Of a stretch of 64,000 nucleotides of DNA, positions 16,179 through 26,768 are shown one piece after another. This stretch comes from Rhizobium sp. Root1220 (GTDB lineage: Bacteria > Pseudomonadota > Alphaproteobacteria > Rhizobiales > Rhizobiaceae), in the NCBI RefSeq assembly GCF_001426265.1, contig NZ_LMDG01000014.1, positions 485 to 64,484 on the forward strand, given 5' to 3'. A model generated the notes under the pieces. The model searched no databases and had not been told where the DNA came from. It worked only from the letters and a program-made list of their open reading frames with translations. Positions within the stretch are counted from its first letter, which is position 1; every line of letters begins with the position of its first letter. The position numbers were made by a program, and so were the translations under genes.

Positions 16179-16826
16179 TTATCCTACCTTTTTCGCCCGC
16201 AGTTTCTCCTTCATGCCGGCAAGCAGGTAACTTAGCCCGCTCTCGAACACGGCTTCAGTGTTGACCGTTCCAACCCTGTGGAAAGTCTCAAGGGCTTTCG
16301 CGAGCAGGGGGAACGGCGCCAGTTCCGCCGCGAAGTCGGTATTGGCCGCGTTTTGGTCTGACTGTTCCCGTTCGTGCTCTCCTTGTTCTTCAAGAACATA
16401 ACCGACCACATAGCGTGTGACGCAAATGGCGATCCCAAACGCTTCCTCTGCGGAAAATCCAGTGTCGACATAGAGTTGCAAGACCTTTTCCGCATCGGCA
16501 AATTCGGCGACGGAAGGCCGTGTGCCTGCGGTCAGCCGGGCGCCATCGCGCACGGTGAGCAGCGTCTTACGAATGCTGCGGGCATTGGCCAGCGTGAACG
16601 TCTCCCAATCCTGTCCGGGTTTGGGCAGGCGATCGCTGTGATAGCGCAGCAGCATCTCGGAATTGATGGCGTCGAGCAATTCCGACTTGTTGCGGAAGTG
16701 CCAGTAGAGTGCCGGCTGCTGGACGCCCAGCCGCTCTGCAAGCTTGCGGGTGGACAGCTTGTCTATGCCCACCTCGTCCAGCAGCAGCAGGGCCTCATCG
16801 ATAATGCGATCACGTCCGATAGTCAT
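16179..16826 (-). CDS. tetR: TetR-type tetracycline repressor
   Basis: The 215-residue protein has the TetR N-terminal DNA-binding domain (LSTRKLAERLGVQQPALYWHF, the recognition helix region) followed by the TetR_C tetracycline-binding domain. The ATG at 16826 is preferred over the upstream in-frame start because the family begins shortly before this HTH. It is divergent from tetA. Three TATC-N3-GATA operators lie between them, so by family precedent it represses both genes until tetracycline-Mg binds. The pair resembles the tet(30) determinant known from Agrobacterium; the exact class would need an alignment. Confidence 0.9.
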   Translation of the reverse strand: MTIGRDRIIDEALLLLDEVGIDKLSTRKLAERLGVQQPALYWHFRNKSELLDAINSEMLLRYHSDRLPKPGQDWETFTLANARSIRKTLLTVRDGARLTAGTRPSVAEFADAEKVLQLYVDTGFSAEEAFGIAICVTRYVVGYVLEEQGEHEREQSDQNAANTDFAAELAPFPLLAKALETFHRVGTVNTEAVFESGLSYLLAGMKEKLRAKKVG

Positions 16827-16844
16827 GGATAGCACACCTCTTGA

Positions 16845-16893
16845 CTTATCACCGATAAGGTAGTTTATCACCGATAAATTTATCACTGATAAA
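16845..16893. promoter_or_regulatory. three tandem tet operators and divergent promoters
   Basis: CTTATC-ACC-GATAAG (16845-16859), TTTATC-ACC-GATAAA (16864-16878) and TTTATC-ACT-GATAAA (16879-16893) are palindromes of the TetR-operator type. TTGACT at 16841-16846 could be the tetA -35 box, with TTTATC at 16864 as a weak -10, so bound repressor would block polymerase. Most tet regions have two operators; here there are three. Confidence 0.8.
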
Positions 16894-16913
16894 GTCTATC
16901 GGGATGTATCAGC

Positions 16914-18098
16914 ATGAACAAGGCCCTAGTCGTAATTCTTTCAACCGTTGCCCTCGATGCCATTGGCGCAGGCTTGATTTTTCCTATCCTGCCGAACCTG
17001 CTGGTCGAGGTAACAGGTGGCGGCGACATCGGACTGCTCTATGGGATCATGCTGGCGGTCTATGCCATCATGCAATTTGTCTTCTCGCCGGTCCTTGGTG
17101 CGCTCAGTGATCGGTTTGGCCGGCGCCCGGTTTTGCTGCTCTCTTTGGCTGGCACGCTGCTCGACTACCTCGTCATGGCACTTTCACCGCTCGGCTGGGT
17201 GCTCGTGGTGGGGCGGGCCATGGCGGGGATAACCAGCGCCAATATGGCGGTAGCAAGCGCCTACATCACCGACATCACCCCAGCCGAGCAGCGTGCGCAG
17301 CGGTTTGGGACGGTTGGCGCCGTGATGAGCCTGGGCTTTATCATTGGTCCCGTCATCGGCGGCGTCATGGGCGCTTGGTGGCTCCGCTCGCCGTTTCTTG
17401 TGGCAGCCTTATTCAATGGCCTCAACCTGCTCATGGCGCTGTTTGTCCTGCCGGAAAGTCGAAAGGCTAGTCGCGGCAAATTCGCGTTCAAGGAACTCAA
17501 TCCGCTGGCGCCATTGGTGTGGCTTTGGAATTTCAAGTCGCTCCTACCACTTGTAACCGTCTCTGTCGTATTCGGTCTGGTGGCAGCCATACCGGGAACA
17601 ATCTGGGTGCTCTATGGCGCCGAACGGTTCGGATGGGATTCGGTGCATATGGGCCTGTCACTGTCAGCTTTCGGCATCAGCGGCGCCCTGGCGCAGGCCT
17701 TTCTCGTCGGACCGCTGTCGCGTCGCTTTGGTGACCTAGGCACGTTGATGATCGGTATTGCCTTCGACATGCTGGCATATGTGTTGATGGCCTTCGCCAG
17801 CCAGAGCTGGATGGGTTATGCGGTAGCGCCTCTGTTTGCATTGGGCGGCGTTGCCATGCCGGCGCTGCAATCGCTGGTGACCAGCCGCGTCAGCGATGAC
17901 CAGCAGGGCCAGTTGCAGGGTGTGCTGGCCAGCCTGATGAGCCTGGCAGGCGTAGTGGGGCCGGTGCTGACCACTGCAGTGTTCTTTTCGACCAAAAGCA
18001 TCTGGATCGGCACGATATGGCTGGTAGGTGCAGCACTTTATCTCCTCGCCTTGCCGCTTTTCGCAACGGTAAAGGCCCCGAAGGCCGCGGCAGCGTAG
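16914..18098 (+). CDS. tetA: tetracycline efflux transporter TetA (tet(30)-like)
   Basis: The 394-residue protein is a 12-helix major facilitator antiporter. The N-terminus STVALDAIGAGLIFPILPNLL with Asp in helix 1, the loop 2-3 motif GALSDRFGRRPVLLLS (motif A) and the SANMAVASAYITDITP segment are diagnostic of the TetA group 1 exporters. It would exchange tetracycline-Mg for protons across the inner membrane. The gene is intact and paired divergently with tetR. It sits among pseudogenes but is not itself damaged, which suggests recent selection or recent arrival. No transposase is seen next to it. Confidence 0.92.
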   Translation: MNKALVVILSTVALDAIGAGLIFPILPNLLVEVTGGGDIGLLYGIMLAVYAIMQFVFSPVLGALSDRFGRRPVLLLSLAGTLLDYLVMALSPLGWVLVVGRAMAGITSANMAVASAYITDITPAEQRAQRFGTVGAVMSLGFIIGPVIGGVMGAWWLRSPFLVAALFNGLNLLMALFVLPESRKASRGKFAFKELNPLAPLVWLWNFKSLLPLVTVSVVFGLVAAIPGTIWVLYGAERFGWDSVHMGLSLSAFGISGALAQAFLVGPLSRRFGDLGTLMIGIAFDMLAYVLMAFASQSWMGYAVAPLFALGGVAMPALQSLVTSRVSDDQQGQLQGVLASLMSLAGVVGPVLTTAVFFSTKSIWIGTIWLVGAALYLLALPLFATVKAPKAAAA

Positions 18099-18296
18099 AG
18101 GCTCCGGACGGCAAAGTGCCCGCATTCCAGCCATACAGCCAACCTTCCAAATCGCCCACAAGCATACATTGCGGGCGACATGCTGTTGGGTGGGCCAAAA
18201 ACGATTAGCTTTGCTCGCTGCATTCCGATAGGTCCGGTGCCCAACTGACCTTTGCACGTCCAGCCGAAAGGTTCGGATTGGGCTCCCATGAGCCGC

Positions 18297-18611
18297 TCAG
18301 ATTCGACGGATCTCCGCACCGGCTCCTTCTTTCATCAGACCCAGGATCACATCTAGGGTCGCCGACCAGGAGTCTTCGATCTCGCGAGTCAGACCTCCCC
18401 CCAGGATATCGCTAATCGTCTTTAACATCGCGACCCTGAATGTGCCGTAGAGATCTAGCTCGACACCATACCCGACGTGCTTCCGACCCATCATCTGCAG
18501 ACCGATGGTCACATGCTTGCGCCTCTCAAGTCCCGACACTACGCTCCGCAACATGTGGGAAAGCATCGCTCCCTGAGCACCCGTACCGTTGACAAAGACT
18601 GACTCGGCGAT
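18297..18611 (-). pseudogene. globin, N-terminally truncated
   Basis: The frame reads AESVFVNG...AMLSHMLRSVVSGLE, then the GRKHVGYGV segment holding the proximal (F8) histidine, then the final helices LKTISDILGG...IEDSWSATLDVILGLM. This is the C-terminal two thirds of a flavohaemoglobin-type or single-domain globin. The A-C helices are missing, and the frame is closed by a stop just before about 18611, where the opposite-strand TPR remnant begins. A GGGAG lies before an internal ATG at 18566, so an 89-residue peptide could be made but could not form a complete globin fold. Confidence 0.65.
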
Positions 18612-18654
18612 CGTTTCGCGGCATCAGCACAAGCTCGGTCCTTTCTGGGAAGGT

Positions 18655-19518
18655 CTTTCCACCTTGCTGGCGATCTGGCTAATGCGCGTGTCGAACTGGA
18701 GGCAAGTCTGGTCGATTGGGCTCGGGCAGGCCGGACGACGATCTACCTCTCCCACGAACTCCATTTTCCATGCGAAGTGACAATGGCGAGGAACCTGTGG
18801 CTGCAAGGCTTCCCCGAGCAGGCGGAGGAACGAGCCAGGAACGTGATCGAAAGTGCAGCGAAAACCGACAGGCCTGCGGCATTGGCCGTCGTTCTGGGGT
18901 GGGCCATTTCGGTCTTTCTTTGGAACGGCAATTGGGATCAAGCCCAGGAACATATCGATACCCTGGTCCATCAGGCGGAGACAAAATCGCTCGGTCCCTT
19001 CATCGCCGCGGGGCGCGCCCGCCGTGGAGAGCTCGCCATCCTTCGGGGCGACGCTCGACGGGATGTCGAGGACCTCCGATCGAGCTTGGCCGCCGTCCAT
19101 ACTATCGGTTACGAGTTGCTGACCACGGAATTCAACATTTCGCTTGCTCGAGGATTTGAAGTCGATCGGTCAGGTGACCGAAGCGCTCGATGTCGTTGAG
19201 CGAACTGTCCGAAATATTGAGCTCAAAGGCGATGTTCTATACATGCCGGAGCTTCTTCGGGTGAACGGTGACCTGCTTTTGACCAACTCCGCGCATCACG
19301 AAGAAGCGGAAGAACGCTTTTTGCAATCTATCGATATGAGCCGCGTTCAAGGCGCACTAGGCTGGCAAATCAGGGCCGCCAACGATCTCGCTGAGTTGAT
19401 GGTCGCTAATCGACGGTTTGACGATGCCCGCAACCTCTTGCAGCCCCTGTTCAATCAATTCGCCGAGGGCGCGGAAACGGCGGAGCTAAAAAGAGCGCGG
19501 CTGCTTTTAACGAGCTGA
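18655..19518 (+). pseudogene. TPR end of a large ATPase-type transcriptional regulator, frameshifted
   Basis: From about 18655 the frame encodes a TPR-like solenoid (GDLANARVELEASLVDWARAG, then LWLQGFPEQAEERARNVIE). Near 19145 the frame shifts and continues to 19518, ending with DARNLLQPLFNQFAEGAETAELKRARLLL. That ending is typical of winged-helix/NTPase/TPR regulators common in rhizobia. The DNA-binding and NTPase domains, normally more than 500 residues, are absent. It is a truncated, broken remnant joined head to head with the globin fragment, which points to a deletion junction near 18615. Confidence 0.7.
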
Positions 19519-19617
19519 CTCCAAAAAACCTCCAATCTCTCCAAAATGGAACTTCTGGATAGAGCGGGCGGGTTATCGATTGAACCGACACGAGAGGAAT
19601 GCCTTCTGTGTATGACC

Positions 19618-19773
19618 TCACGCTGGCTCACGGTTAAGTATCTTCAATGCGCTAAGCTGGCTCGCCAGCACCAGTAGCGCTTCCGCAACAGTCCCGTCCG
19701 ACATCTGACCAATGTGCCGTGCGATGCGTCGACTCGTCCATGGCCAATCGAATGGCAGCTTTCGTTCACCCAT
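19618..19773 (-). CDS. possible small protein, 51 aa, downstream of the RND gene
   Basis: A 51-codon frame with ATG at 19773 encodes a helical peptide (PWTSRRIARHIGQMSDGTVAEALLVLASQLSALKIL). The composition is protein-like, but no good ribosome site precedes it. It lies 90 bases after the RND stop on the same strand and could be the last cistron or a remnant. The rest of 19519-19862 shows nothing else. Confidence 0.3.
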   Translation of the reverse strand: MGERKLPFDWPWTSRRIARHIGQMSDGTVAEALLVLASQLSALKILNREPA

Positions 19774-19862
19774 TGCAGGCTGGAGTTTTCCTGCTTGTTT
19801 AAGGGCGGCGGGCTGATTGCCTCTCCCGAATTTGCCAACGAGATCGGAACCACTTCAAGATG

Positions 19863-22800
19863 TTAGTTGATTTTTTCAGGTTTCTCACCACGCGGTTCAC
19901 TTTCAGGAATGCCGAAGAGACGTTGCTTGAGCCGCTCCCGCGTCGACTGAACCGCGATGTACAGGAGCGGAATCATCAGCAGGCCGATGAGCGTTCCGAC
20001 CAACAGGCCTCCGAGAACGGTGGTACCGATCGCCTGTCGGCTGCCGGCGCCCGCGCCGGTGGCGATAGCCAGCGGTATGACACCCAGCACGGATGCCATG
20101 GCAGTCATCAGCACTGGCCGGAAGCGCTGTGACGTACCCTCAGTCGCCGCCTCAATGATACCGAGACCAGCTTCCCGTCGCTCCTTGGCAAACTCGACGA
20201 TCAGAATCGAGTTCTTGGCTGCAAGTCCAATGAGGAGCAGAAGACCGATCTGCGCGTAGATATCAAGGTCGATCCCGGCAACAAACAAGGCTCCCAACGC
20301 ACCCAGAACCGCGACGGTGACGGACAGCATCACCGCAATCGGAACGCTCCAGCTTTCATACTGCGCCACCAAAAACAGGTATGTGAAGATTATACCCATG
20401 ATCAGGATGAGCACCGTCTGATTGCCAGCCTGTATCTCCTGCAGCGCGAGACCGGTCCACTCATAACCAAAGCCCGCTGGCAGTGTTTCGTTCGCGAGGT
20501 GCTGCATGGCGCTCAGCGCCGCGCCTGTACTTGTGCCTGTGGCGGCTTGCCCGTTTATCGCCGCAGACGGAAACAGATTGTACCGGTTGACTGCGTTGGG
20601 GCCATAAACTGCCGAGACGGAGAGGATCGCCTGCAACGGGATAAGATTGCCCGCTTGGCTTCGAACGCGCAGACGCTGGATATCCTCCACCCGCGTCCGG
20701 AAGCTTGGCTCGTCCTGGATTCGGATCTGATACACGCGTGAGAACAGATTGAAGTCATCGACATAGGACGACCCCAGGTGGGCTTGCAATGTGTTGAAGA
20801 TCGTCGCGGGTGACACGCCGTAGAGTTCGGCGCGCTTGCGATCGATGTCGAGATAGACCTGCGGAACATCGGCGGAGAATGTGCTGAAGACGCTGCCCAA
20901 CCCGGGCGTCTTGTTCGCTCTGACTATAAGGCCGCGCATAACTTCGGCAAGTTCTTCCTGACTTTGGCCCGCACGCGCCTGGAGCCGGAAATCAAAGCCC
21001 CCCGTGTTTCCGAGACCCGGTATCGCTGGTGGGTTAAACGCCACCACGGAGGCCGTTGGAATTGCGGAAAACTCCGATCGCAATCTGTTGATCAGCGCAA
21101 ACACGCTCTGGTCACGGTCACGTTCACCCCAAGGCTTGAGTGCGGAGATGATCATTCCCGAATTGGAGCCGGCCCCTCCAACCATGCTCGCGCCCGCGAT
21201 CCCAATCGTATTTGCTACGCCGGGAGTCCGCTGGAGGATAGAGCTTACAGTGGCGATCGTCTGTTGGGTTCGCTCCATAGAAGCCGCGTTCGGCAACTGG
21301 ACATTGATGAACAGGTACCCTTGATCCTCGGCGGGAACGAAGCCCGTCGGCAGAATTCGAAAGAGCCCGAAGATGCCGACGACAATCGCTACAAGAACCA
21401 GCGATGAGATGACGGCCTTTCGCGCGAATATAGGCAGAAGATGCAGATAGAAGCGCCGCGATGCATCGAGCCCATCGTTCAGTTTTGCGAAAAAACGCCC
21501 GCTCTGCTGTGCCGGGGGGCGTAGCATGAGTACGCAGAGCGCTGGGCTAAGGGTCAGGGCATTGATCGTCGAAAAGATGATGGTAACCAGGATAGTGACC
21601 GCAAACTGACGGTACAATTCGCCCGTGATCCCGGCGAGGAAGGCGACCGGCACGAACAACGCTGCCAGTACGAGCGTCGTTGCAACGATAGGGCCGGTGA
21701 CCTGGCTCATTGTTCGCAGCGTCGCTTCCCGGACGTCAACCCCAGCTTCGCTCATCACGCGCTGGACATTCTCAACAACGATGATCGCGTCGTCCACGAC
21801 CAGACTTATCGCGAGAATAACCGCAAACAGCGTAATCGTATTGGCCGAGTATCCCAACGCATAGAGAACTGCGAAGCCTCCGATCAACGATACGGGAATC
21901 GTCAAAGTGGGAATGACGGTGGCACGCCAGTCTTGCAGGAACGCGTATACCACGGCAACGACCAGGGCAAAGGTAATCGCGAGCGTGATGAAGATCTCGC
22001 GAATTGTTTCTCGGACAAAAGCGGTGGTGTCGAAAACGAGCGCATATTCCACGTCATCCGGAAACTGCTTCGCCAAACGCTCGAGTTCGGAAAGGACGGC
22101 CGTGGAGACCGCCAACGCGTTGGCGTCAGCGGTTTGGTAGACCACCACGGTGGCGCTCGGCTGGCCGTTCAGGGTCGAGGCGGTATCGTACGATTGCGCA
22201 CCAAGCTCGACCCTGGCCACATCCCGCAGACGCACGATTGCGCCATCTCTGTTGGTGCGAACAATGATGTCGCCAAATTCGGATTCGTTCGCCAGCCTTC
22301 CTCTTGCCATCACAGTCAACTGCAACTGCTGGCCCGTGGCCGCTGGCGGCGAACCAAGTTGGCCCGCTGATGCCTGCGCGTTTTGAGCTTGAATGGCCGC
22401 TGTAAGATCGGCGGCTGTCACCCCAAGTGCCTGCATCCGGTCCGGGTTCATCCAGATCCGCATGCTATATGCGGGACCGAACACACTTGCCTCTCCGACA
22501 CCAGGTATGCGGGCGATCGCATCGCGGATGTTGATCGTGGCATAGTTGCTGATGAAGACGTCGTCCTTGGTTCCCTTCGGCGAATAGATCGCGAAGCCAA
22601 GCAACATGCTGGAGGAACGTGCCCTGACCGACACGCCGGTCTGGGTGACTGCGGCCGGAAGTCGAGGCGTGGCCATGGCGACCCGATTTTGCACGTTGAC
22701 CTGCGCGATGGCAGGATCGGTCCCTGCTGCGAATGTCACGGTCAAGCTGTAGGCGCCGTTATTCGTGCTCGACGAAGACATGTAAAGCATGTCTTCAACA

Positions 22801-23018
22801 CCGTTCACCTGATCTTCGATTGGAGCACCAACGCTGTCGGTCATAACGCTGGCGTTCGCACCGGGATAGCTGGCCGTCACCTGGACTTCCGGTGGAGTGA
22901 TTTGTGGGAACTGGGCGACGGGGATCTGCAGAAGCGCGACCACTCCCGCGATCATCATGACGACGGCGATGACCATCGCGAACCTTGGCCTTGATATGAA
23001 GGGTGCCGATATATTCAT
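19863..23018 (-). CDS. RND efflux pump, inner-membrane transporter (HAE1 family)
   Basis: The 1051-residue protein has the AcrB-type architecture: the N-terminal helix with [18 protein letters not shown], a large periplasmic loop, the helix 4 proton-relay pair in [13 protein letters not shown], a second periplasmic loop and the C-terminal bundle with [23 protein letters not shown]. It would export amphipathic drugs by proton antiport as a trimer. It overlaps the adaptor gene by ATGA at 23015-23018. No outer-membrane factor is encoded nearby, so a shared TolC-like channel is implied. No local regulator is intact. Confidence 0.95.
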   Translation of the reverse strand: MNISAPFISRPRFAMVIAVVMMIAGVVALLQIPVAQFPQITPPEVQVTASYPGANASVMTDSVGAPIEDQVNGVEDMLYMSSSSTNNGAYSLTVTFAAGTDPAIAQVNVQNRVAMATPRLPAAVTQTGVSVRARSSSMLLGFAIYSPKGTKDDVFISNYATINIRDAIARIPGVGEASVFGPAYSMRIWMNPDRMQALGVTAADLTAAIQAQNAQASAGQLGSPPAATGQQLQLTVMARGRLANESEFGDIIVRTNRDGAIVRLRDVARVELGAQSYDTASTLNGQPSATVVVYQTADANALAVSTAVLSELERLAKQFPDDVEYALVFDTTAFVRETIREIFITLAITFALVVAVVYAFLQDWRATVIPTLTIPVSLIGGFAVLYALGYSANTITLFAVILAISLVVDDAIIVVENVQRVMSEAGVDVREATLRTMSQVTGPIVATTLVLAALFVPVAFLAGITGELYRQFAVTILVTIIFSTINALTLSPALCVLMLRPPAQQSGRFFAKLNDGLDASRRFYLHLLPIFARKAVISSLVLVAIVVGIFGLFRILPTGFVPAEDQGYLFINVQLPNAASMERTQQTIATVSSILQRTPGVANTIGIAGASMVGGAGSNSGMIISALKPWGERDRDQSVFALINRLRSEFSAIPTASVVAFNPPAIPGLGNTGGFDFRLQARAGQSQEELAEVMRGLIVRANKTPGLGSVFSTFSADVPQVYLDIDRKRAELYGVSPATIFNTLQAHLGSSYVDDFNLFSRVYQIRIQDEPSFRTRVEDIQRLRVRSQAGNLIPLQAILSVSAVYGPNAVNRYNLFPSAAINGQAATGTSTGAALSAMQHLANETLPAGFGYEWTGLALQEIQAGNQTVLILIMGIIFTYLFLVAQYESWSVPIAVMLSVTVAVLGALGALFVAGIDLDIYAQIGLLLLIGLAAKNSILIVEFAKERREAGLGIIEAATEGTSQRFRPVLMTAMASVLGVIPLAIATGAGAGSRQAIGTTVLGGLLVGTLIGLLMIPLLYIAVQSTRERLKQRLFGIPESEPRGEKPEKIN

Positions 23019-24184
23019 GGCAACGAACTCGGCCGAACGGGAGCAATCGCCGATGCGCCTGCGACACCGGCTGCCTCGGATGCCGGGGTAGCCTTGACGC
23101 GCGATCCTTCTGACACGTTCTGCAGACCCTCTACGATGAGCGTTTCGCCACCCTTCAGACCGTCTTCGACGATCCAGCTTCCTTCGGATTGCTCAGACAC
23201 CTTGATGCGCCGGACAACGGCCTCGCTCTGTTCATTGACGAGGAGGACATATTTGCCCTCCCGGTCTTGCTGAACCACTCCAAGGGGTACAACGGGGCGC
23301 AACTTCTGTTCGACTTCGGAAATTACGACCGTGACGAATTGGCCAGGGATGAGAAGAGCTTGAGGGTTTGGGAAGAGTGTGCGGATTGCCAGTGTTCCGG
23401 TCTGCTCATCGATCTCATTCCCAAAGAACTCTATCTCACCTGCCTGCTCGTAGTTTTGCCCGTTCGAGAGACGGAGACCGGGGGCAAACCGCTTGGCCAA
23501 CTCGTCTTTTCCAATCCCGCCGGCTGCGGCGCGCAACTCCAATATCGAGCGATCACTCACGGAAAAAACGACACGAATCGGGTCGATTGCCACGACGCGT
23601 GCGAGGGCAGGCGACGACGCGTTTACGAAGCTCCCGACCGAAAGGGCGGCTGCGCCTATGCGCCCATCAAGCGGAGACGATACGCGGGTGAAACTGAGAT
23701 TGAGTTCAGCCTGCTCGACCCTTGCCTGCGCCGACAGGACATTCGCTGCGGCATTTTCGCTTGCTGCCTGGCTCTCTTCCAATGTCGCCCGCGAGACTGT
23801 CTGACTGCTCAACGATTGATTGCGCTCGAGGCGCCGCCTCGCGTCCGCCAGTGTGGCCTGCGCGCTTGCCAGCCCCGCCTTTGCATCTGCAAGAGCGATC
23901 TCGGAGGCGCGCTTGTCGATAAGGAAGAGGTCCTGGTCCTTTCGGACAACTTGCCCTTCTGCGAAGAGGCGGCTTTGGATGAAGCCCTCAATACGCGCAC
24001 GAACATCCACCGCATCCACCGCTTCGACCCGCCCGACGAATTCATGCTTTGGCGAAACGTCTGCAATGGCAACTTCTCTGACGCCGACGGTGGGTTCCGT
24101 CTGCGCGGCCAGATTGCCGTAGGTCGCCATAAATCCAACTAGAAAGGCCAGTTGTACAGTAGCCCGGCGATACGGAATTTTCAT
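23015..24184 (-). CDS. RND efflux periplasmic adaptor (membrane fusion protein)
   Basis: The 389-residue protein has a cleavable-looking signal peptide ([19 protein letters not shown]) without a lipobox. It then has the biotinyl-lipoyl/hairpin layout of AcrA-type adaptors: [19 protein letters not shown], an alpha-hairpin rich in Ala, Glu and Arg (about residues 95-165), [15 protein letters not shown] closing the lipoyl domain, and a beta-barrel domain ending in [24 protein letters not shown] precedes the ATG at 24184. It would link the pump to an outer-membrane channel. Confidence 0.93.
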   Translation of the reverse strand: MKIPYRRATVQLAFLVGFMATYGNLAAQTEPTVGVREVAIADVSPKHEFVGRVEAVDAVDVRARIEGFIQSRLFAEGQVVRKDQDLFLIDKRASEIALADAKAGLASAQATLADARRRLERNQSLSSQTVSRATLEESQAASENAAANVLSAQARVEQAELNLSFTRVSSPLDGRIGAAALSVGSFVNASSPALARVVAIDPIRVVFSVSDRSILELRAAAGGIGKDELAKRFAPGLRLSNGQNYEQAGEIEFFGNEIDEQTGTLAIRTLFPNPQALLIPGQFVTVVISEVEQKLRPVVPLGVVQQDREGKYVLLVNEQSEAVVRRIKVSEQSEGSWIVEDGLKGGETLIVEGLQNVSEGSRVKATPASEAAGVAGASAIAPVRPSSLP

Positions 24185-25203
24185 CGGAGATTCCTTCCCT
24201 CACTCATGGCGCGCCGTCACCTCGTCGAACTGTCACTTCGAGAATTGCCTGCAAATCGAGAAAGAACTTCCTGAATGAACCGCCACTGCGAAAATTCGCC
24301 CGTCAGTTCCGGTCATGCAGATTGCAAAAGAGCTGGCGAGACATTGGCGTGATAGCCTGAGGGTTGTTCAAGGGCGACATCACGAAGTGCCCCGTGGCCA
24401 TCCGTCACCAGGCGAAGCACGGCGTTGTACGGAGGACGAGTACCTGCCGATGCAAACGAGTTTTCAGGATCGCGGAGGGGTCAAGAACGTCCATGCACTT
24501 CTCCCACAACAAGGCGAAAACCTAATGTTTATCAGAGCAGTAAATGTTTCTTGCAGAGGTTGCTGCGACGATAGCGGGTAGGGAGCGCCTTTACAATACT
24601 TTGCTTCTCCGCAATCATTCGGGCAGATATGGCACTGTAAACTTAACTGGCCGGCGAGCAAATGTGCCCTCTGGCGGTATGACGGAAGCCGCCCGTGATC
24701 CTCGTCGTCGTCGAAACGAACGTAGCGCCGGGCGATAGCGCCCACGTCTCAACGAGCGCGGAACGACGATGACTTTCTGTTTTTTGCATCTTCCTCAGAT
24801 GGGTGGTCAACAGCGGGAGTGGTCTTCGTTCCGAGACGGGCGTCGAGCGCCGGCGCAATAAGAAACGCCGGGGCGAAATCGCAACGACCTTCTCAGCATC
24901 GCTCTTCACAGCAGTGCAAGTGGGTCTTTAACGCTTTTCGATAGTCGATCATCCCACGGCGGTCATCGGTGGAGACTATAACCGAAACGGCAGCAGGAAG
25001 AGCGATCCCGGCCCGGTTGACAAGCACCGAAAGGACATGGTGTCGGCTAGCTCGATGAGCGCCACTGCAACCTCCCGTCGGCAGGAGGGCAGGGAATACG
25101 GTTCATACGACCGAAATGTCGTCCGCTTTTGAACCGTCAAGTCTCCCATCTTGACTGAAATGCCATCATCACCATTTCAAGACCGAATTCCTCGGAGCCT
25201 GAC
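24185..25203. other. 1-kb stretch of decayed sequence upstream of the efflux operon
   Basis: No intact gene is visible. On the minus strand a GGGAGAAG precedes ATG at 24494, but the frame closes after 29 codons. A second frame in the same place (down to 24313) is open and protein-like (YNAVLRLVTDGHGALRDVALEQPSGYH), so a small frameshifted gene is likely. An AT-rich block with AAACATTTAC and ATAAACATT on the minus strand lies just upstream, near 24524-24552. The rest (24560-25200) shows only short frames without ribosome sites. Confidence 0.35.
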
Positions 25204-25368
25204 ATGAACGACCTCGTCCGCATCACCGTCGACGACGACATGATGGAAATCCTACCGCCGGACCAGAAGCCGTGCGGCGTGGGAGAGGCTGCTTGCGACT
25301 GCTGCGGGCGTCGCGCCGTCATGGACGAAGACTGCTGCGGCATCTGCGACGAATGCCTGTCACCGTGA
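25204..25368 (+). CDS. small cysteine-rich, probably zinc-binding protein, 54 aa
   Basis: A GGAG lies 7 bases before the ATG. The protein has eight cysteines clustered in its last 31 residues: C24, then CDCC at 31-34, CC at 44-45, C48 and C51 (CCGICDEC). The first 20 residues are acidic. The arrangement fits a compact double-knuckle Zn site of a treble-clef or rubredoxin-like kind, but I do not recognise the family. It is intact although surrounded by decayed genes. The opposite-strand GNAT pseudogene overlaps its 3' end by 9 bases. Confidence 0.65.
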   Translation: MNDLVRITVDDDMMEILPPDQKPCGVGEAACDCCGRRAVMDEDCCGICDECLSP

Positions 25369-25893
25369 TCCGTCACGACTTCGGATCAACGGACAGCGAA
25401 GTTCCGGCTCTTCTAGTGTCAGCTTAACGTGAACGTTGCACACGGCCGTTTCCCTGTGGCGATAGGTCTCGAAACCCATCTGCTCGTAGTAGGGCTGGGC
25501 GACCGTGTTTTCCTTTCCGATGAACGCTTCGATTTTCGTCAGGCCGACCTTGATCGTAGCCTGTCTGGCGGTCGCAAACAGTTTTGTGCCGACGCCCGTT
25601 CAAGAGGCGTCTGGCAGTACCTGCGTCGCGACAATGCCCCGCCGCCCCAAGGGCGTGCAGCATCATTCCCTCCCTGTCGCCCGGACAAGCGATTGGATGC
25701 CGAGAAGCTTGCCATCCTCGCCTCCAGCCAACGAGCACGGAATTCCAACGGGATTGCCTATGTAGTTCTCCAGAACGAACTCGACATCGGCTCTAGCAGT
25801 TCGCTTTCCCGCAGCGACGAGCTTCTTAAACACTACGCTCATAGCCTCGGCGTCGTCCGTCGCCGCAGTGCGGATTCTGATGTCGGAAGGTCC
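25360..25893 (-). pseudogene. GNAT acetyltransferase, frameshifted
   Basis: The beginning reads DIRIRTAATDDAEAMSVVFKKLVAAGKR, the usual first strand and helix of a GNAT fold. The frame closes in the centre, and in another frame a stop stands just before TGVGTKLFATA, the acetyl-CoA loop (family RGxGxG/A). The end, IEAFIGKENTVAQPYYEQMGFETYRHRE, is the typical last part of the fold. At least one frameshift and one stop break the gene. Confidence 0.7.
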
Positions 25894-25904
25894 TTGATAA
25901 GAGC

Positions 25905-26108
25905 CTAGATCGCCCGGACGTTCTCCGCCTTCGACTTCCCGGTCTTGCGATCCTGGCCAAGTTCGTAGGAAACGGCCTGGCCTTCGCGAAGTAGCGTGGA
26001 GCCCTCTACGGCGCTCACGTGGACGAAGACGTCCTGTCCGCCGTTTTCCGGCGTGATGAAGCCGAAACCCTTGTCCTGATTGAAAAACTTAACGGTGCCA
26101 TTTGCCAC
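25905..26108 (-). CDS. cspA: cold-shock domain protein
   Basis: The 67-residue protein is a single cold-shock domain with RNP1 KGFGFI and RNP2 VFVHVSAV, which bind single-stranded nucleic acid. The start is a GTG at 26108, preceded by GGGGG; the frame extends upstream but family homology begins at [11 protein letters not shown]. The roughly 100 bases upstream look like the long untranslated leader usual for csp genes. Such proteins act as RNA chaperones. Confidence 0.93.
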   Translation of the reverse strand: MANGTVKFFNQDKGFGFITPENGGQDVFVHVSAVEGSTLLREGQAVSYELGQDRKTGKSKAENVRAI

Positions 26109-26215
26109 TAAATACCCCCAGTTCTTAGTTTGGTGAGGTACATGTCTTAACCTTCCGACAGTCTTTCCGCAACGCCGCCGGTCATTATCGGAGGGACGCT
26201 GCAAAAAATCTCAAG

Positions 26216-26494
26216 TTAAACTGGCCTCCGACGGAACGACGCGGAGGCGCGCCGCGTCGGCATCTGGCGATCTCGAACTTCGCTCCGCTTCCCTAGATTG
26301 ATATCGATGACCGCATCTCCACCAATCCGTCGGTCTCCAAAAGTCCGGACGCGATCTTGCCTGTCCGCAAGGAGACAGCGCAGTGCACCGGAGGCTGTTA
26401 GGCCTCTTTCGAGAACGCCGGCTTTCCGGGGCGGAAGCTTCGGAAGGCGGTTCGCCGCACGCACGAATTCTGCGACAAGGTCTGTCGTCACCAT
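26216..26494 (-). CDS. possible hypothetical protein, 92 aa
   Basis: The frame from the ATG at 26494 begins with a helical segment (VTTDLVAEFVRAANRLPKLPPRKAGVLERG) that resembles small helical rhizobial proteins, but the second half is arginine-rich and looks like read-through of another frame. The ribosome site is weak. Just upstream (26495-26670) another minus-strand frame reads NPAVFKERLDVGMTPARAKSLL down to a stop, without a start codon, so this stretch probably holds remnants of two small genes. Confidence 0.3.
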   Translation of the reverse strand: MVTTDLVAEFVRAANRLPKLPPRKAGVLERGLTASGALRCLLADRQDRVRTFGDRRIGGDAVIDINLGKRSEVRDRQMPTRRASASFRRRPV

Positions 26495-26768
26495 CAAAAG
26501 GACTTGACCTCTGGAAGCGGCTTGCCTTCGAACTTCGACGAGTTCGCATCTCGAGCGACGCGATTGAATTCCAGTCGGCCGTCGAAGTTCTCCTGCAGCA
26601 GGCTTTTCGCTCGCGCAGGTGTCATGCCGACGTCCAGCCGTTCCTTGAAGACTGCCGGATTCAGAATGACTGGCTGCCTGTTTCTTCACTTGATGGAAGG
26701 AAGACGAAAGGCATTGCAACAACCGAACGCCTTGAGAGTTTAGTCTCGAGGCCAAAGGGAGACAGGAC

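Noticed and set aside
23189..24142. 317-codon open frame on the plus strand
   Set aside because: It is antisense to the membrane fusion protein, which has a clear domain layout.
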